Shown here one piece after another: positions 1 to 8,196 of a DNA stretch of 64,000 nt; position 1 is the stretch's first letter, and every line of letters begins with the position of its first letter. The stretch covers positions 23,064-87,063 of the forward strand of contig QZEE01000017.1 in the NCBI GenBank assembly GCA_009917445.1, read 5' to 3'. Below the pieces are notes generated by a model, which was not told the origin of the DNA, ran no database searches, and saw only the letters and a list, made by a program, of their open reading frames with translations. Source of the DNA: a bacterium D16-76 (lineage in GTDB: Bacteria > Bacillota > Clostridia > Oscillospirales > Acutalibacteraceae). Position numbers and translations under genes: made by a program.

Positions 1-933
1 GACACGGTGCTGCCGGTCATAGCCAGCATTGCGGGCGGCTTCCAGACCCTTATGCCATCCATTATGAGCTTTGGCGGCGCGGTCATGGGGGCCATCCAGC
101 AGGTGGGCACGGCGGTCATGCCGGTCATTGCCAGCATAATGGACACGGTGCAGTCCGTGATCCCGGCTGTGCTGCCGGTGCTGGAAACGGTAGTCACACA
201 AATAGGCTCTATCATAAGCGCGGCGGCCCCGGTCATAGGCGGGCTGGTGGAGGGCATCGGGCAGGTCATATCGGCCCTGGCCCCTGTGTTCCAGACCATC
301 TTTGACGGCATCGGCCAGAAGGTGGGCACAGTGCTGGAGTTTGTGGGCAGCAAAATGGGGTGGATACAGCAGATCATAGGGCAGGCAGCGCCGCTGATTG
401 CCAGCGTGCTTTCCTCTGCGTGGTCGGTCATTTCCCCCATACTGGACATGGCGATCAGCGTGTTCCAGCTGCTTTTCAACGTAACGCAAACTGTCTTTAA
501 CGGCATTTTGGGTGTGGTGCAAAACGTCTGGAACGCCATCCAGCCCATTATCTCCTCTGTGGCGGACGCCCTTTCCTGGGTATCCAGCAAGGTGAGCGGG
601 CTGTTTGGGGGCATATTCGGCGGCGGTGGAGGCGGCAGCGTGGGTGCGAACGCCGATGGCACCAACAACTGGCGGGGCGGCCCCACCTGGGTGGGCGAGA
701 AAGGCCCGGAGCTGGTAGACCTGCCCCGTGGCAGCCGGGTGCTGCCCAATAAGGAAAGTGTGCAGGTGGCCAGGGCCGCCGCCCAGCCCCAAAGGGGCGG
801 CACGGTGATACACCTTACCATTGCCAAGCTTGCAGACCAGATCATTGTGCGGGAGGACGCCGACATCGACCGCATAGGCGAGGCGGTGGCTAAAAAGGTG
901 ATACTGGCCATAGAGAACCTTGTGCCAGCGTAA
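1..933 (+). CDS. phage tail tape measure protein, C-terminal part (5' partial)
   Basis: The reading frame is open from the first base, so the start lies outside the window. The visible 310 residues are long runs of small and hydrophobic residues (repeats around PVIASI, GAVMGAIQQVG and PIISSVADAL), as in the membrane-active region of tape measure proteins, which set tail length and sit inside the tail tube. A Gly-rich stretch (about residues 200-212) is followed by a conserved tail-end module with GPELVDLPRGSRVLPN. It is followed 12 bases later by a LysM tail gene, the usual order in contractile-tailed Firmicutes phages. Function is inferred from composition and context. Confidence 0.85.
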   Translation, partial: DTVLPVIASIAGGFQTLMPSIMSFGGAVMGAIQQVGTAVMPVIASIMDTVQSVIPAVLPVLETVVTQIGSIISAAAPVIGGLVEGIGQVISALAPVFQTIFDGIGQKVGTVLEFVGSKMGWIQQIIGQAAPLIASVLSSAWSVISPILDMAISVFQLLFNVTQTVFNGILGVVQNVWNAIQPIISSVADALSWVSSKVSGLFGGIFGGGGGGSVGANADGTNNWRGGPTWVGEKGPELVDLPRGSRVLPNKESVQVARAAAQPQRGGTVIHLTIAKLADQIIVREDADIDRIGEAVAKKVILAIENLVPA

Positions 934-945
934 AGGGGGGGCGGC

Positions 946-1593
946 ATGAAAGAACGTATCATAGAATTAAGCTATAATAACCATGAGGAAATGTTCGAGC
1001 TGCCCATAAACCCGGAGGAGTTCGAGTTTACGGAACCCCATAACAACCAGCGCATTACCCTGCTGAATATCGGGGAGGCAAATCTTATGGGGCATAGGGG
1101 GCTTTTGACCGGCTCCTTTTCCAGCTTCTTCCCCTCCCGTTCCTCCCCCTTTGCCCGGTATGCGGACAGGGAGCCTATGGAATATATCAAGCTGCTGCAG
1201 AAGTGGAAATCCAAGACCCAGCCCATCCGGGTGATCATCAGCGACTGCGACTTTAACCTGGCCATGACCATAGACAGCTTGAAATACAGCCACAAGGAGG
1301 GCGATAAGGACGTATATTATACCCTGGATCTGACCGAGTACCGCTTCCTGAACGTGCCCACGGTCAAGCAGGAGGCAGCCGCCCCCAAAAAGGACAGCGG
1401 CCTCAAGGAGCGGCCCAATACCCAGCCTGCCCCCAAGACTTATACGGTGGTATCCGGGGACTGCCTCTGGAATATCGCCAAGAAATTCTATGGGGACGGC
1501 AGCCAGTACACAAAGATTTACAATGCCAATAAGGGGGTGATCGGCAGCAACCCCAACCTGATAAGGGCGGGGCAGGTTTTTACAATCCCGTAA
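946..1593 (+). CDS. LysM-domain phage tail/baseplate protein (XkdP-like)
   Basis: This 215-residue protein has an N-terminal part typical of the small tail protein that bridges tape measure and hub in PBSX-like phages. Its C-terminal LysM peptidoglycan-binding domain covers about residues 165-215 ([18 protein letters not shown] ... [14 protein letters not shown]). A Lys/Pro-rich linker separates the two parts. The ATG follows a purine-rich site 12 bases after the tape measure stop. In the family this protein is part of the tail tip that contacts the cell wall during injection. Co-transcription with its neighbours is likely. Confidence 0.85.
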   Translation: MKERIIELSYNNHEEMFELPINPEEFEFTEPHNNQRITLLNIGEANLMGHRGLLTGSFSSFFPSRSSPFARYADREPMEYIKLLQKWKSKTQPIRVIISDCDFNLAMTIDSLKYSHKEGDKDVYYTLDLTEYRFLNVPTVKQEAAAPKKDSGLKERPNTQPAPKTYTVVSGDCLWNIAKKFYGDGSQYTKIYNANKGVIGSNPNLIRAGQVFTIP

Positions 1594-1609
1594 GAAAGGA
1601 GGCGGCGGT

Positions 1610-2623
1610 ATGATTGACTGGTTTATAGGCGGGGCCACGAAATACAAAAAGCTGGTGGTCAATAACCGCGACCTGTCCCAGCTGGTGGGGACGGTGACCT
1701 GGAGCGGGGACAGCAAGCAGGTGGCCCGGAAACTGGTGTTTACAGTGGCCTCCAGGGCAAGCGACCGCTTCCTGCCCAAGGTGCCCATCCGCGAGGGGGA
1801 TCAGGTAGTTTTCTCCTACAAGGACAAAAGCGCCCCGGAAAAGGTGCTTTTCGGCGGGCCTATCCTGGACATTGACAAGGCGGCTTCCGGGAACAGCATC
1901 ACATACACGGCCCTAGACCTGCTGTTCTATATCAATGGCAGCGACATCAGCCACGTGTTTGACGATACCCCGGAGGCCATTACCGCCTGGGTGTGCTCCC
2001 ACCTGGGGGTGCCCTTTGGCTCGGCTGCCCCTACGGGCATCCGGGTATATATGCCGTGCCTGGGCAAGAGGGCCTATGAGGCCATCATGGCAGCCTACAC
2101 AGCCGCCAGCCGCCAGAATGGCAAAAAGTATATACCCATGATGCGGGATATCAACAAGGTATGCGTCATAGAAAAGGGCACTTTGTGCGGGGCCGTCCTG
2201 GAGGGCGGCTACAACCTGACCGAGGCAACCTACAAAACAAGCCTGCAAAACATGGTCAACCGGGTGGTGATCACCAATAAGGAAGGGGGCCAGGTGGGCG
2301 TGGTGGAGGATGCGGAGGCCCGGAAGAAATACGGCACCCTCCAGCGGGTATACCAGCAGCAGGACGGCAAGAACGATACTGCCGAGGCCAAGGCCCTGCT
2401 GCAGGCTATAGAGCAGTCCGGCGCGGTGACGGCCATGAGCGATGTGCGGGTCATATCCGGCTATGGCATCATCGTGCAGGAGCCTGTCACCGGGCTTTAC
2501 GGCAAATTCTACATTGAAAGCGATACACACACCTTTTCGGACGGCAAGGACGAAATGCAGCTGACCCTGGCTTTCTCCAACATGATGGACGAAAAGGAAA
2601 TTGACAAAGAAACGAAAGCATAA
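1610..2623 (+). CDS. phage tail hub protein (XkdQ / gpD-like)
   Basis: This 337-residue protein matches in size and position the XkdQ-type hub, the Firmicutes counterpart of late control protein D, which forms the central baseplate spike. It begins MIDWFIGG, has an early beta-rich segment (LVGTVTWSGDSKQVARKLVF) and a C-terminal segment (YGKFYIESDTHTFSDGKDEMQLTLAF) typical of the family. AGAAAGGAGGCGG precedes the ATG. It lies between the LysM tail gene and the DUF2577 gene, the usual baseplate order. The assignment rests on family resemblance and synteny; no catalytic role is expected. Confidence 0.8.
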   Translation: MIDWFIGGATKYKKLVVNNRDLSQLVGTVTWSGDSKQVARKLVFTVASRASDRFLPKVPIREGDQVVFSYKDKSAPEKVLFGGPILDIDKAASGNSITYTALDLLFYINGSDISHVFDDTPEAITAWVCSHLGVPFGSAAPTGIRVYMPCLGKRAYEAIMAAYTAASRQNGKKYIPMMRDINKVCVIEKGTLCGAVLEGGYNLTEATYKTSLQNMVNRVVITNKEGGQVGVVEDAEARKKYGTLQRVYQQQDGKNDTAEAKALLQAIEQSGAVTAMSDVRVISGYGIIVQEPVTGLYGKFYIESDTHTFSDGKDEMQLTLAFSNMMDEKEIDKETKA

Positions 2624-2636
2624 GGGAGGCGGTAAA

Positions 2637-2885
2637 GTGGCGGAGCATTGGGCGGCGGCAATGGCCAGCGCCATGCAGGGCCTTGCAGGCGGGAAAGGCA
2701 GCGGCCAGGGGCTGCTGTTTGCCCGGATAAACAGCCCCAGCCCCCTGAGTATCCAGGTGAACGGGCAGACCATCTCCCGGCACCTTTACAGGAATTATGG
2801 CTATACCCCCCAGGCAGGTGACCAGGTGCTGGCCCTGCGGCAGGGGGACGCCTTTTACATTTTGATGAAGGTGGTGCCTGCATGA
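2637..2885 (+). CDS. DUF2577-like baseplate protein (XkdR-like)
   Basis: An 82-residue protein starting at a GTG. An in-frame TTG lies upstream at 2601, but that start would overlap the hub gene, whereas GGGAGGCGG sits at the right distance from the GTG at 2637. The C-terminal half (GYTPQAGDQVLALRQGDAFYIL) is the OB-like hallmark of DUF2577 proteins, small components near the tail hub of PBSX-type phages. The stop overlaps the start of the next gene by four bases, indicating translational coupling. The exact molecular role in the baseplate is not known to me. Confidence 0.75.
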   Translation: MAEHWAAAMASAMQGLAGGKGSGQGLLFARINSPSPLSIQVNGQTISRHLYRNYGYTPQAGDQVLALRQGDAFYILMKVVPA

Positions 2886-3325
2886 GCGTTTTCCCCTTTA
2901 TCGACCCGTCTGCCCTGGGGCCGGAGGAGAGCACAGAGCTGCCCCTGTTCCGGGAGTATGCCTATGACTTCCAAAACAACTGCCTGCTGCTGAAAAGCGG
3001 GCAGACCTACCTGGTAGAGGGTAACGAGGCCCTGCGGATATGGATATACAAGGCCCTTACCACCGAGCGGTTTCGGTATACGGCCTATGACGCAGACTTT
3101 GGCAGCGAGATAGATACCCTCATCGGCAGCCCCCTGAATAGTGATATAGCAAAGTCTGAATTAAAGCGGTTTATCACCGAGGCTTTGATGGTAAACCCCT
3201 ATATTGAGGAGCTGGGCAATTTCCAGATAACCCAAACGGGCAGCGGGGTAAAGGCAGAGTTTGACTGCACCACCATTTACGGGCCGGACAAAATAGCATG
3301 GGACTTTAAGGGGGTGAAACTGTAA
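2882..3325 (+). CDS. DUF2634-like baseplate wedge protein (XkdS-like)
   Basis: A 147-residue protein that overlaps both neighbours (ATGA with the previous gene, TAATG with the next). Central motifs RFTAYDADFGSEIDTLIG (read RFRYTAYDADFG) and SELKRFITEALMVNPYIEEL match the gp25/DUF2634-like wedge proteins that join baseplate and sheath. The tight overlaps put it in one translationally coupled baseplate block. Size is normal for the family. Confidence comes mainly from the conserved position directly before baseplate protein J. Confidence 0.78.
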   Translation: MSVFPFIDPSALGPEESTELPLFREYAYDFQNNCLLLKSGQTYLVEGNEALRIWIYKALTTERFRYTAYDADFGSEIDTLIGSPLNSDIAKSELKRFITEALMVNPYIEELGNFQITQTGSGVKAEFDCTTIYGPDKIAWDFKGVKL

Positions 3326-4431
3326 TGAGTGATTTAGACTTTAGTGCCAGCGCGGTGCTACAGCGGATGCGGGAAAGCCTTAAGAATGACGCCAACCGCA
3401 TGGAGGGCGGCTTCTGCATGGACAACCTGCAGGCGGTGGCGGAGGAGATATCCAGGCTTGACACCATGGAGGTCATGCCCATCCCGGACAGGGTGCTGCT
3501 GGACACAGCCGAGGGGGAGTTTTTAGACCGCAAGGCCCTGGACTATAACGAAATCAGGAACCCTGCCACAGCAGCCACGGGCACCCTGCTCTTTACCGGG
3601 GACGTGGGCGCGGCCATCCCCCAGGGCACCGGGGCGCTGTACGGCGCTCTGGTGTTTGAAACAACCACCCCGGCCCGGATCGGCGCGGACGGCACCTGCC
3701 AGGTAGGGGCTAAGTGCCAGGAAACCGGCCCAGCGGGCAACGCCCCGGCAGGGGCTATAGCAGCCCTGCAGGCATCGGTGGACGGGGTGAAATCCGTTAC
3801 TAACCCCCAGCCCTTTGGGGGCGGCACCGGGGCCGAGAGCGATGATTCTTTCCGGCAGCGCATTTTTGACAAGATACGGCGGCCCATCACCAGCGGGAAC
3901 CGCAACCACTTTATCTATTGGGCCAAGCAGGTGTCCGGGGTGGGCGGGGCCAAGTGCCTGGGGGCGGAAGTCTGCGGGGCGGGCAAGGTGAAAGTCATTG
4001 TTTTGTCCGACCAATACAAGGCCCCGGACAGGGTGGTGCTGGAAAACGTGAAAGCCCATATCCAGGAGGAACGGCAGATCGGCGCGGACGTGACGGTGGC
4101 GGGGGCAGCCCCCAAAGCCGCCCATATCGTGGTGGAGGTGCAGGCGGCCCCTGGCTACAACATAGCCGACATACGCCAGAACGCCATAGCGGTGCTGCAG
4201 GCATATGTGGACAGCGTAAACCGGGAGGACTTCGACCAAGCCCCGGCCCGGGGCGATGAGGGCCGGGAAAGCACCATAAGCTACTACCGCATAGGCGACC
4301 TTATTTTTGGCGTGGAGGGCGTGGCCGATATCGTAAGCTATACCCTAAACGGCGGCCTTGCCTCCCTTTCCTGCGGGTATGGGGAATACTTCACCCTGGA
4401 GGAGGTGGACATCCATGCCCCTGACAGATGA
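3325..4431 (+). CDS. baseplate J family protein
   Basis: A 368-residue protein with the architecture of baseplate assembly protein J (XkdT-like). The N-terminal helical segment is followed by a beta-rich domain with GTLLFTGDVGAAIPQGT at about residues 87-103. The central motif SDDSFRQRIFDKIRRPITSGNRNHF (about 169-193) includes the conserved GN..HF.YWA region, and the C-terminus has repeats of the IREGD type. It forms the outer wedge of a contractile-tail baseplate. The stop lies 17 bases inside the next gene, so both are probably translated together. Confidence 0.88.
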   Translation: MSDLDFSASAVLQRMRESLKNDANRMEGGFCMDNLQAVAEEISRLDTMEVMPIPDRVLLDTAEGEFLDRKALDYNEIRNPATAATGTLLFTGDVGAAIPQGTGALYGALVFETTTPARIGADGTCQVGAKCQETGPAGNAPAGAIAALQASVDGVKSVTNPQPFGGGTGAESDDSFRQRIFDKIRRPITSGNRNHFIYWAKQVSGVGGAKCLGAEVCGAGKVKVIVLSDQYKAPDRVVLENVKAHIQEERQIGADVTVAGAAPKAAHIVVEVQAAPGYNIADIRQNAIAVLQAYVDSVNREDFDQAPARGDEGRESTISYYRIGDLIFGVEGVADIVSYTLNGGLASLSCGYGEYFTLEEVDIHAPDR

Positions 4432-5560
4432 TTTCATGCTGCCCCGCAGGGTGCGGACTATGGAGCAAATGGCCGACCTGCTCCAGGCGGAGGAGGCGGA
4501 AATCAACCAGGCCCAGCGAACCATAGACGCTATGGCGGCCCAGCTGGCGGTGTGTACCAGCACTTTCCTCCTGCCCCGGCATGAGCGCATATTCGGCCTG
4601 CCGGTCAATACCGGGGAAAGCCTGGAGGTGCGGCGGGCCAGGGTGCTGGCCCGCCTTAACACACGGGGCGTCACTACGGTGCAGGCCATACGGGAGCTGG
4701 TGCAGATTATAACGGGCCGGGAGGGGGAAGTCACCGAGCATTTTGCGGGCTATGCCTTTTCTGTGACTGTCCGCCTGCTTTTCCCGGACGCCACCAAAGA
4801 CCTGGGGGAGCTTATCCGGCAGATAGACGAAATAAAGCCCGCCCACCTGATTTTCGACACCATCGGGGCGGTGCAGCCGGTGGTGCTGGAAAACCGAAAC
4901 CGGCTGCTGTTCGTGAGCCAGTCCCTGCGGCTGCGGGTGAGCAACCTGGGTGAGGGGGCCATATACCTGGACGGGCGCAGAAGCCTGGACGGCACCTGGC
5001 AGCTCGTGCAGAGGTTTACCAGGGGCGCGGCCTTTTCCCAGCTCCTGCTCTCCATGGGGGCCAACAACTGCTTAAGCTGCGGGCAGGCCCTTAGTTGGGC
5101 TGTCCGGGCCATGGCCCATATGCAAAACAAGGTGGGCCTTGCCAGTGTGCAGGTGTGCCGCTACGGCGCAAACAACCTGGGGATAGAGGAAACCCTGCTA
5201 AACGGCAAGCGCCCCTTAGACGGGGGCTGGTATCTTGCGGCCTCCTTCAGCAAGGGGGTGGGCCTGTCCCGTTTCCTTTTGGGCTATAAGGCCACGAACG
5301 GGCAGGACGCGCACGGGGGCATACACTTACGGGCACGGGCATACAGCCCCTGTAAAGGGGCTGTAAAGGCCGTTTATGGGGCCATGGGAAAGAATGTACA
5401 GACAGCACGGCAGCAGGGCTTTACAACCGCCTGCGGGGCCGTAAACGCCCAAAGGGCGGCAGGCTCCGTCACCTCCCGGATAGACCGGGGGCTGGACGGG
5501 GCTTTTTACCTGGACGGCGTAAAGAAACTGAACGCCGGGACAATAAGGAGTGAATTATAA
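4415..5560 (+). CDS. YmfQ (DUF2313)-like tail protein with extended C-terminus
   Basis: The chosen ATG at 4415 follows GGAGGAGG by six bases and gives 381 residues; upstream in-frame starts lack a site. Residues 1-170 resemble YmfQ/DUF2313 tail proteins (MPLTDDFMLPRRVRTMEQM, LETRRARVLARL-type motif read as LEVRRARVLARLNTRGV). Residues after about 170 have two copies of a YLDGRRSLDGTW / LLNGKRPLDGGWYL module plus a third near the end (YLDGVKKLNAG). This repeat is unusual for the family, which is normally near 200 residues. It overlaps gene J and ends on the ATG of the next gene. Confidence 0.7.
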   Translation: MPLTDDFMLPRRVRTMEQMADLLQAEEAEINQAQRTIDAMAAQLAVCTSTFLLPRHERIFGLPVNTGESLEVRRARVLARLNTRGVTTVQAIRELVQIITGREGEVTEHFAGYAFSVTVRLLFPDATKDLGELIRQIDEIKPAHLIFDTIGAVQPVVLENRNRLLFVSQSLRLRVSNLGEGAIYLDGRRSLDGTWQLVQRFTRGAAFSQLLLSMGANNCLSCGQALSWAVRAMAHMQNKVGLASVQVCRYGANNLGIEETLLNGKRPLDGGWYLAASFSKGVGLSRFLLGYKATNGQDAHGGIHLRARAYSPCKGAVKAVYGAMGKNVQTARQQGFTTACGAVNAQRAAGSVTSRIDRGLDGAFYLDGVKKLNAGTIRSEL

Positions 5561-5952
5561 TGGCAAGCAGCAGCACAAGCGTTATCACCAGGGCAAGGCG
5601 CATAAACCTTGCGAAGATCACCAGGGGGGCTATTGAGACCATCCCGAAAATCACCCATATAGCCTTTGGGGACGGGGGCGTGGGAGAGGACGGCCAGCCC
5701 CTGCAGCCCAACGAGCTGCAGACGGAATTAAACAACGAGATCGGGCGGTATGCAGTTGCCAGCGTGGAGAACCCCGTGGAGACCACAAACCGCTACACGG
5801 TCACCATCCCGGAAAGCGATCTGAACGGGAAGAACATCAACGAGATGGCGCTGGTGGATGCAGAGGGCCAGCTGGCGGCGGTGAAAACTTTCCTCAACAA
5901 GGGCAAGGATGAGGATGTGAAATTCACCTTTGAGTTTGACGATGAATTTTAA
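5560..5952 (+). CDS. phage tail-collar fibre-like protein
   Basis: A 130-residue protein whose start shares its first A with the previous stop (TAATG). The sequence ITHIAFGDGGVGEDGQPLQP followed by a region with NGKNINEMALVDAEGQL is typical of the N-terminal attachment part of phage tail-collar or side-fibre proteins. Here this attachment domain is a separate gene directly before the fibre gene that the DGR diversifies. A role in docking the variable fibre to the baseplate is plausible but inferred only from context. Confidence 0.65.
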   Translation: MASSSTSVITRARRINLAKITRGAIETIPKITHIAFGDGGVGEDGQPLQPNELQTELNNEIGRYAVASVENPVETTNRYTVTIPESDLNGKNINEMALVDAEGQLAAVKTFLNKGKDEDVKFTFEFDDEF

Positions 5953-5963
5953 GGGAGGGCGCA

Positions 5964-7481
5964 ATGGCAGAGGAATATTATAAGATACCAAAAGACCCGC
6001 AGTACAGGGCCGCCGCGATCCGCAAGCTGCAGGACAGCGACCCGGCCAGCGCCACCCTGATTTTTAACCCCCTGATAGAGGCAATGCTGGAAAGCCTGGC
6101 CCATGTGCAGGTACATAAGGCGGCACTGGGGGAGGACGGCAAGGTGGACGCCAGCCAGCTGCCGGAAATGGACGCCTCCAATTTTACCTATGACGGCCAG
6201 CCGTTGGATGAATTTCTGGATGAGGTAAAGGAGTCCGTTTCCGTTGACCGTGGCATCCCCCGGACGCCATACCAGTTTGGGAGCCTTACCTATAACGGGG
6301 AAGTGCAGAAACCCGTCTGGAATGGCTTTGACCCTGCTGCCATGCTGATAAGCGGGATACAGGAGGCCACGGATGCAGGCACATATGAGGTCATATTCTC
6401 CCCCAAACAGGGCTACTATTGGACGGATAACGGCGGCAACGAGAGCCGGAGCAGCTTCTGGACAATAGGCCGTATCGTGGTAGAGGTGCCCAGCCAAAGC
6501 AATGCGCCGGTTTACAATGGGGAAAGCCAGTCCCCCACATGGGAGGGCTACCAGCCGGATATTATGACTTTAGCCGGGGACACCAGCGGAACCGGTGCCG
6601 GGGAGTATGGGGCAATTTTTATCCTGGATAACAACTACCAATGGCCGGACGGCACGGTGGGCAGCCGGGATGTCACCTGGGCCATAGGGCGGGCCACAAT
6701 AGCCTCTGTGCCCAGCCAGAGCGGCAGCCTCACCTATACCGGGGAGGAACAAACCCCGGCCTTTGAGGGCTACAACGCCGCGCAGATGGCTATTGCGGGG
6801 GCGCAGGCAGGCACCAATGCGGGCACCTACAAGGTACAGTTTACCCCGGACGAAAACCATCAATGGCCCGATGGAACCACGGGGGCCAAAGAGGTAAGCT
6901 GGGCAATAGCCCCGGCAGCTGGCAGCATAACCCTGGACAAGAGCAGCCTGGAGCTGCGGGCCTCCCTTATGTCGGGGGTTATCACGGTAACAAGGCCGGG
7001 TGACGGGGCAATTACTGCCAGCTCCGGCAATACCAGCATAGCCACGGTAAGTGTGGATGGGAACGAGGTCACGGTGACGGCAAAGGCCAAAGGCTCGGTG
7101 AATATCACCATAGCGGTGGGGGCGGGCGCAAACTATACGGCCCCCCAGAGCAAGACCGTAAGCGTGACTGTAACCCTGCCCACCACGGTGCTGAACGATA
7201 ACAGCTGGGCCACCATCCAGGACGTGGCGGCCTCGGGCAATGCCGCCAATTATTGGAGCGTGGGGGATACCAAGAATATTACTATAAATGGGAAGGTGGG
7301 GAATTTCACCTTTGCCAATTTAGCCATCCAGACCTATATCATAGGGTTTGACCACAACAGCGCCAGGGAGGGCACAAAGACCATCCATTTCCTGATAGGG
7401 AAAATCGGCACGGCAAAGAGGTGGCGCTGTGCGATAACCAGTTTGGTAATGAGCAGACTGCTGCAGGTTATTTCCACATGA
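5964..7481 (+). CDS. DGR target tail fibre, N-terminal frame (frameshifted against 7421-7957)
   Basis: A 505-residue frame preceded by GGGAGGG. The N-terminal roughly 90 residues look like a tail-attachment region. Three MBG-like beta repeats follow (each with SLTYNGE.Q.P.W.G, DAGTYEVIF and a closing W.IG), then a bacterial Ig-like domain (ITLDKSSLELRAS ... KAKGSVNITIAVG). The last part starts a DUF6273-type domain (NYWSVGDTKNITINGK, IIGFDHNS, FLIGKIGTAK), which breaks off. The rest of that domain is in another frame from 7421. Restoring one G in the CGGC at about 7411-7414 would give the expected GTGKEVALCD and one protein of about 664 residues. The product is inferred to be the receptor-binding fibre. 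Confidence 0.8.
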   Translation: MAEEYYKIPKDPQYRAAAIRKLQDSDPASATLIFNPLIEAMLESLAHVQVHKAALGEDGKVDASQLPEMDASNFTYDGQPLDEFLDEVKESVSVDRGIPRTPYQFGSLTYNGEVQKPVWNGFDPAAMLISGIQEATDAGTYEVIFSPKQGYYWTDNGGNESRSSFWTIGRIVVEVPSQSNAPVYNGESQSPTWEGYQPDIMTLAGDTSGTGAGEYGAIFILDNNYQWPDGTVGSRDVTWAIGRATIASVPSQSGSLTYTGEEQTPAFEGYNAAQMAIAGAQAGTNAGTYKVQFTPDENHQWPDGTTGAKEVSWAIAPAAGSITLDKSSLELRASLMSGVITVTRPGDGAITASSGNTSIATVSVDGNEVTVTAKAKGSVNITIAVGAGANYTAPQSKTVSVTVTLPTTVLNDNSWATIQDVAASGNAANYWSVGDTKNITINGKVGNFTFANLAIQTYIIGFDHNSAREGTKTIHFLIGKIGTAKRWRCAITSLVMSRLLQVIST

Positions 7482-7957
7482 ATAGCAGCCGGACAAATTC
7501 TGGCGGGTGGGATAGCTGCTATATGAACAAGACGCTCCTAAACGGTGCCAGCAACAGCCTGCTGAAAGCGCTGCCCAGCGAGCTGCAGGCAGTGATCCAG
7601 CCGGTGACCAAGTATACCGACAACACGGGAGGCGGCTCCAATACGGCATCCTATGTAACAGGCAAGCCTTGCAAGCTGTTCCTGCTGGCAGAGTTTGAGG
7701 TGCAGGGCACAAGGAGCTATGCAAATAGCGCGGAGCAAAACTATCAGCAGCAGTATGCCTATTTTAAGGCAGGCAACCCAAAGATTGCTAATCGACACAC
7801 CGCAGTAACGTCTGCGGTGTGGTGGTGGCTGCGCTCCCCTCGTTACAACAACACTAACACTTTCTGTGGTGTGAACACCGATGGCTCTCCTAACTATGCC
7901 AGTGCCTCTTGGAGTGCAGGCGTTCGCCCCGGCTTCTGCGTATCGGCGGCAGCCTAA
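7421..7957 (+). CDS. DGR target variable domain, C-terminal frame (DUF6273 / C-type-lectin-like)
   Basis: This frame encodes VALCDNQFG, NSGGWDSCYMNKTL, KPCKLFLLAEFEVQG and ends with SAVWWWLRSPRYNNTNTFCG ... SWSAGVRPGF, the WWLRSP and GVRPGF signatures of DGR variable proteins with the formylglycine-enzyme/C-type-lectin fold. It completes the domain begun in the 5964-7481 frame, so this is very likely the 3' part of a frameshifted gene. The GTG at 7421 has no good ribosome binding site. The variable repeat forms its last 43 codons before a short CVSAAA tail. The eight variable codons encode R, T, T, G, T, Y, A and S. Confidence 0.85.
   Translation: MALCDNQFGNEQTAAGYFHMNSSRTNSGGWDSCYMNKTLLNGASNSLLKALPSELQAVIQPVTKYTDNTGGGSNTASYVTGKPCKLFLLAEFEVQGTRSYANSAEQNYQQQYAYFKAGNPKIANRHTAVTSAVWWWLRSPRYNNTNTFCGVNTDGSPNYASASWSAGVRPGFCVSAAA
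7810..7938 (+). repeat. DGR variable repeat (VR)
   Basis: This 129-base segment aligns without gaps to the template repeat at 8644-8772. There are 12 differences, and every one is at a template adenine: six A to C, five A to G and one A to T. Eleven change eight AAT/AAC codons of the template, and the twelfth is a silent GGA to GGC. The other 19 template adenines are unchanged. The A-free 31 bases at the left end and the GC-rich right end (GCAGGCGTTCGCCCCGG) are identical, as expected for the initiation-of-mutagenic-homing end. Confidence 0.95.
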
Positions 7958-7973
7958 TCGTTTTTTCTATCCA

Positions 7974-7991
7974 GGGGTGCGAAAGCACCCC
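7974..7991 (+). promoter_or_regulatory. hairpin downstream of VR (DGR target-recognition hairpin)
   Basis: GGGGTGC, GAAA and GCACCCC form a perfect 7-bp stem with a GAAA tetraloop, 35 bases after VR and just past the target stop codon. Hairpin or cruciform elements with 7-10 bp stems and four-base GRNA-type loops a short way behind VR are known to aid target recognition in the Bordetella phage DGR. The template repeat lacks this structure, as the model requires. Confidence 0.75.
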
Positions 7992-8103
7992 GTCCCCAGG
8001 ACAGCAGGCCCAGCGGGAGCAGGCCCTTACGCCCTTCCCCATACCGCCGTAAGGCGGTCGCGCAAAATCGCAAAAAATGGCACTTTCCCCCTTTGGCAGA
8101 ATA

Positions 8104-8112
8104 TGGTATAAT
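8104..8112 (+). promoter_or_regulatory. extended -10 promoter of the avd-TR-RT unit
   Basis: TGGTATAAT is a perfect -10 hexamer with a TGn extension; no good -35 is visible at 17 bases. It lies after a small hairpin (ACCGCC GTAA GGCGGT, 8043-8058) that may separate the unit from the tail transcript, and before the ribosome binding site AAAGAGGTGA at 8130-8139. Confidence 0.5.
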
Positions 8113-8196
8113 GGGCAGCAGAATAGCGGAAAGAGGTGATTCTTTATATCGGTCTTAAAGGACAAGCGCACGGTTAGCAAAGCGGATTTTATAAAT

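Noticed and set aside
7400..7425. A canonical X-XXY-YYZ programmed frameshift heptamer
   Set aside because: No such heptamer is in the right phase. Only an A-AAG tetramer fits, so a one-base deletion is the simpler explanation.
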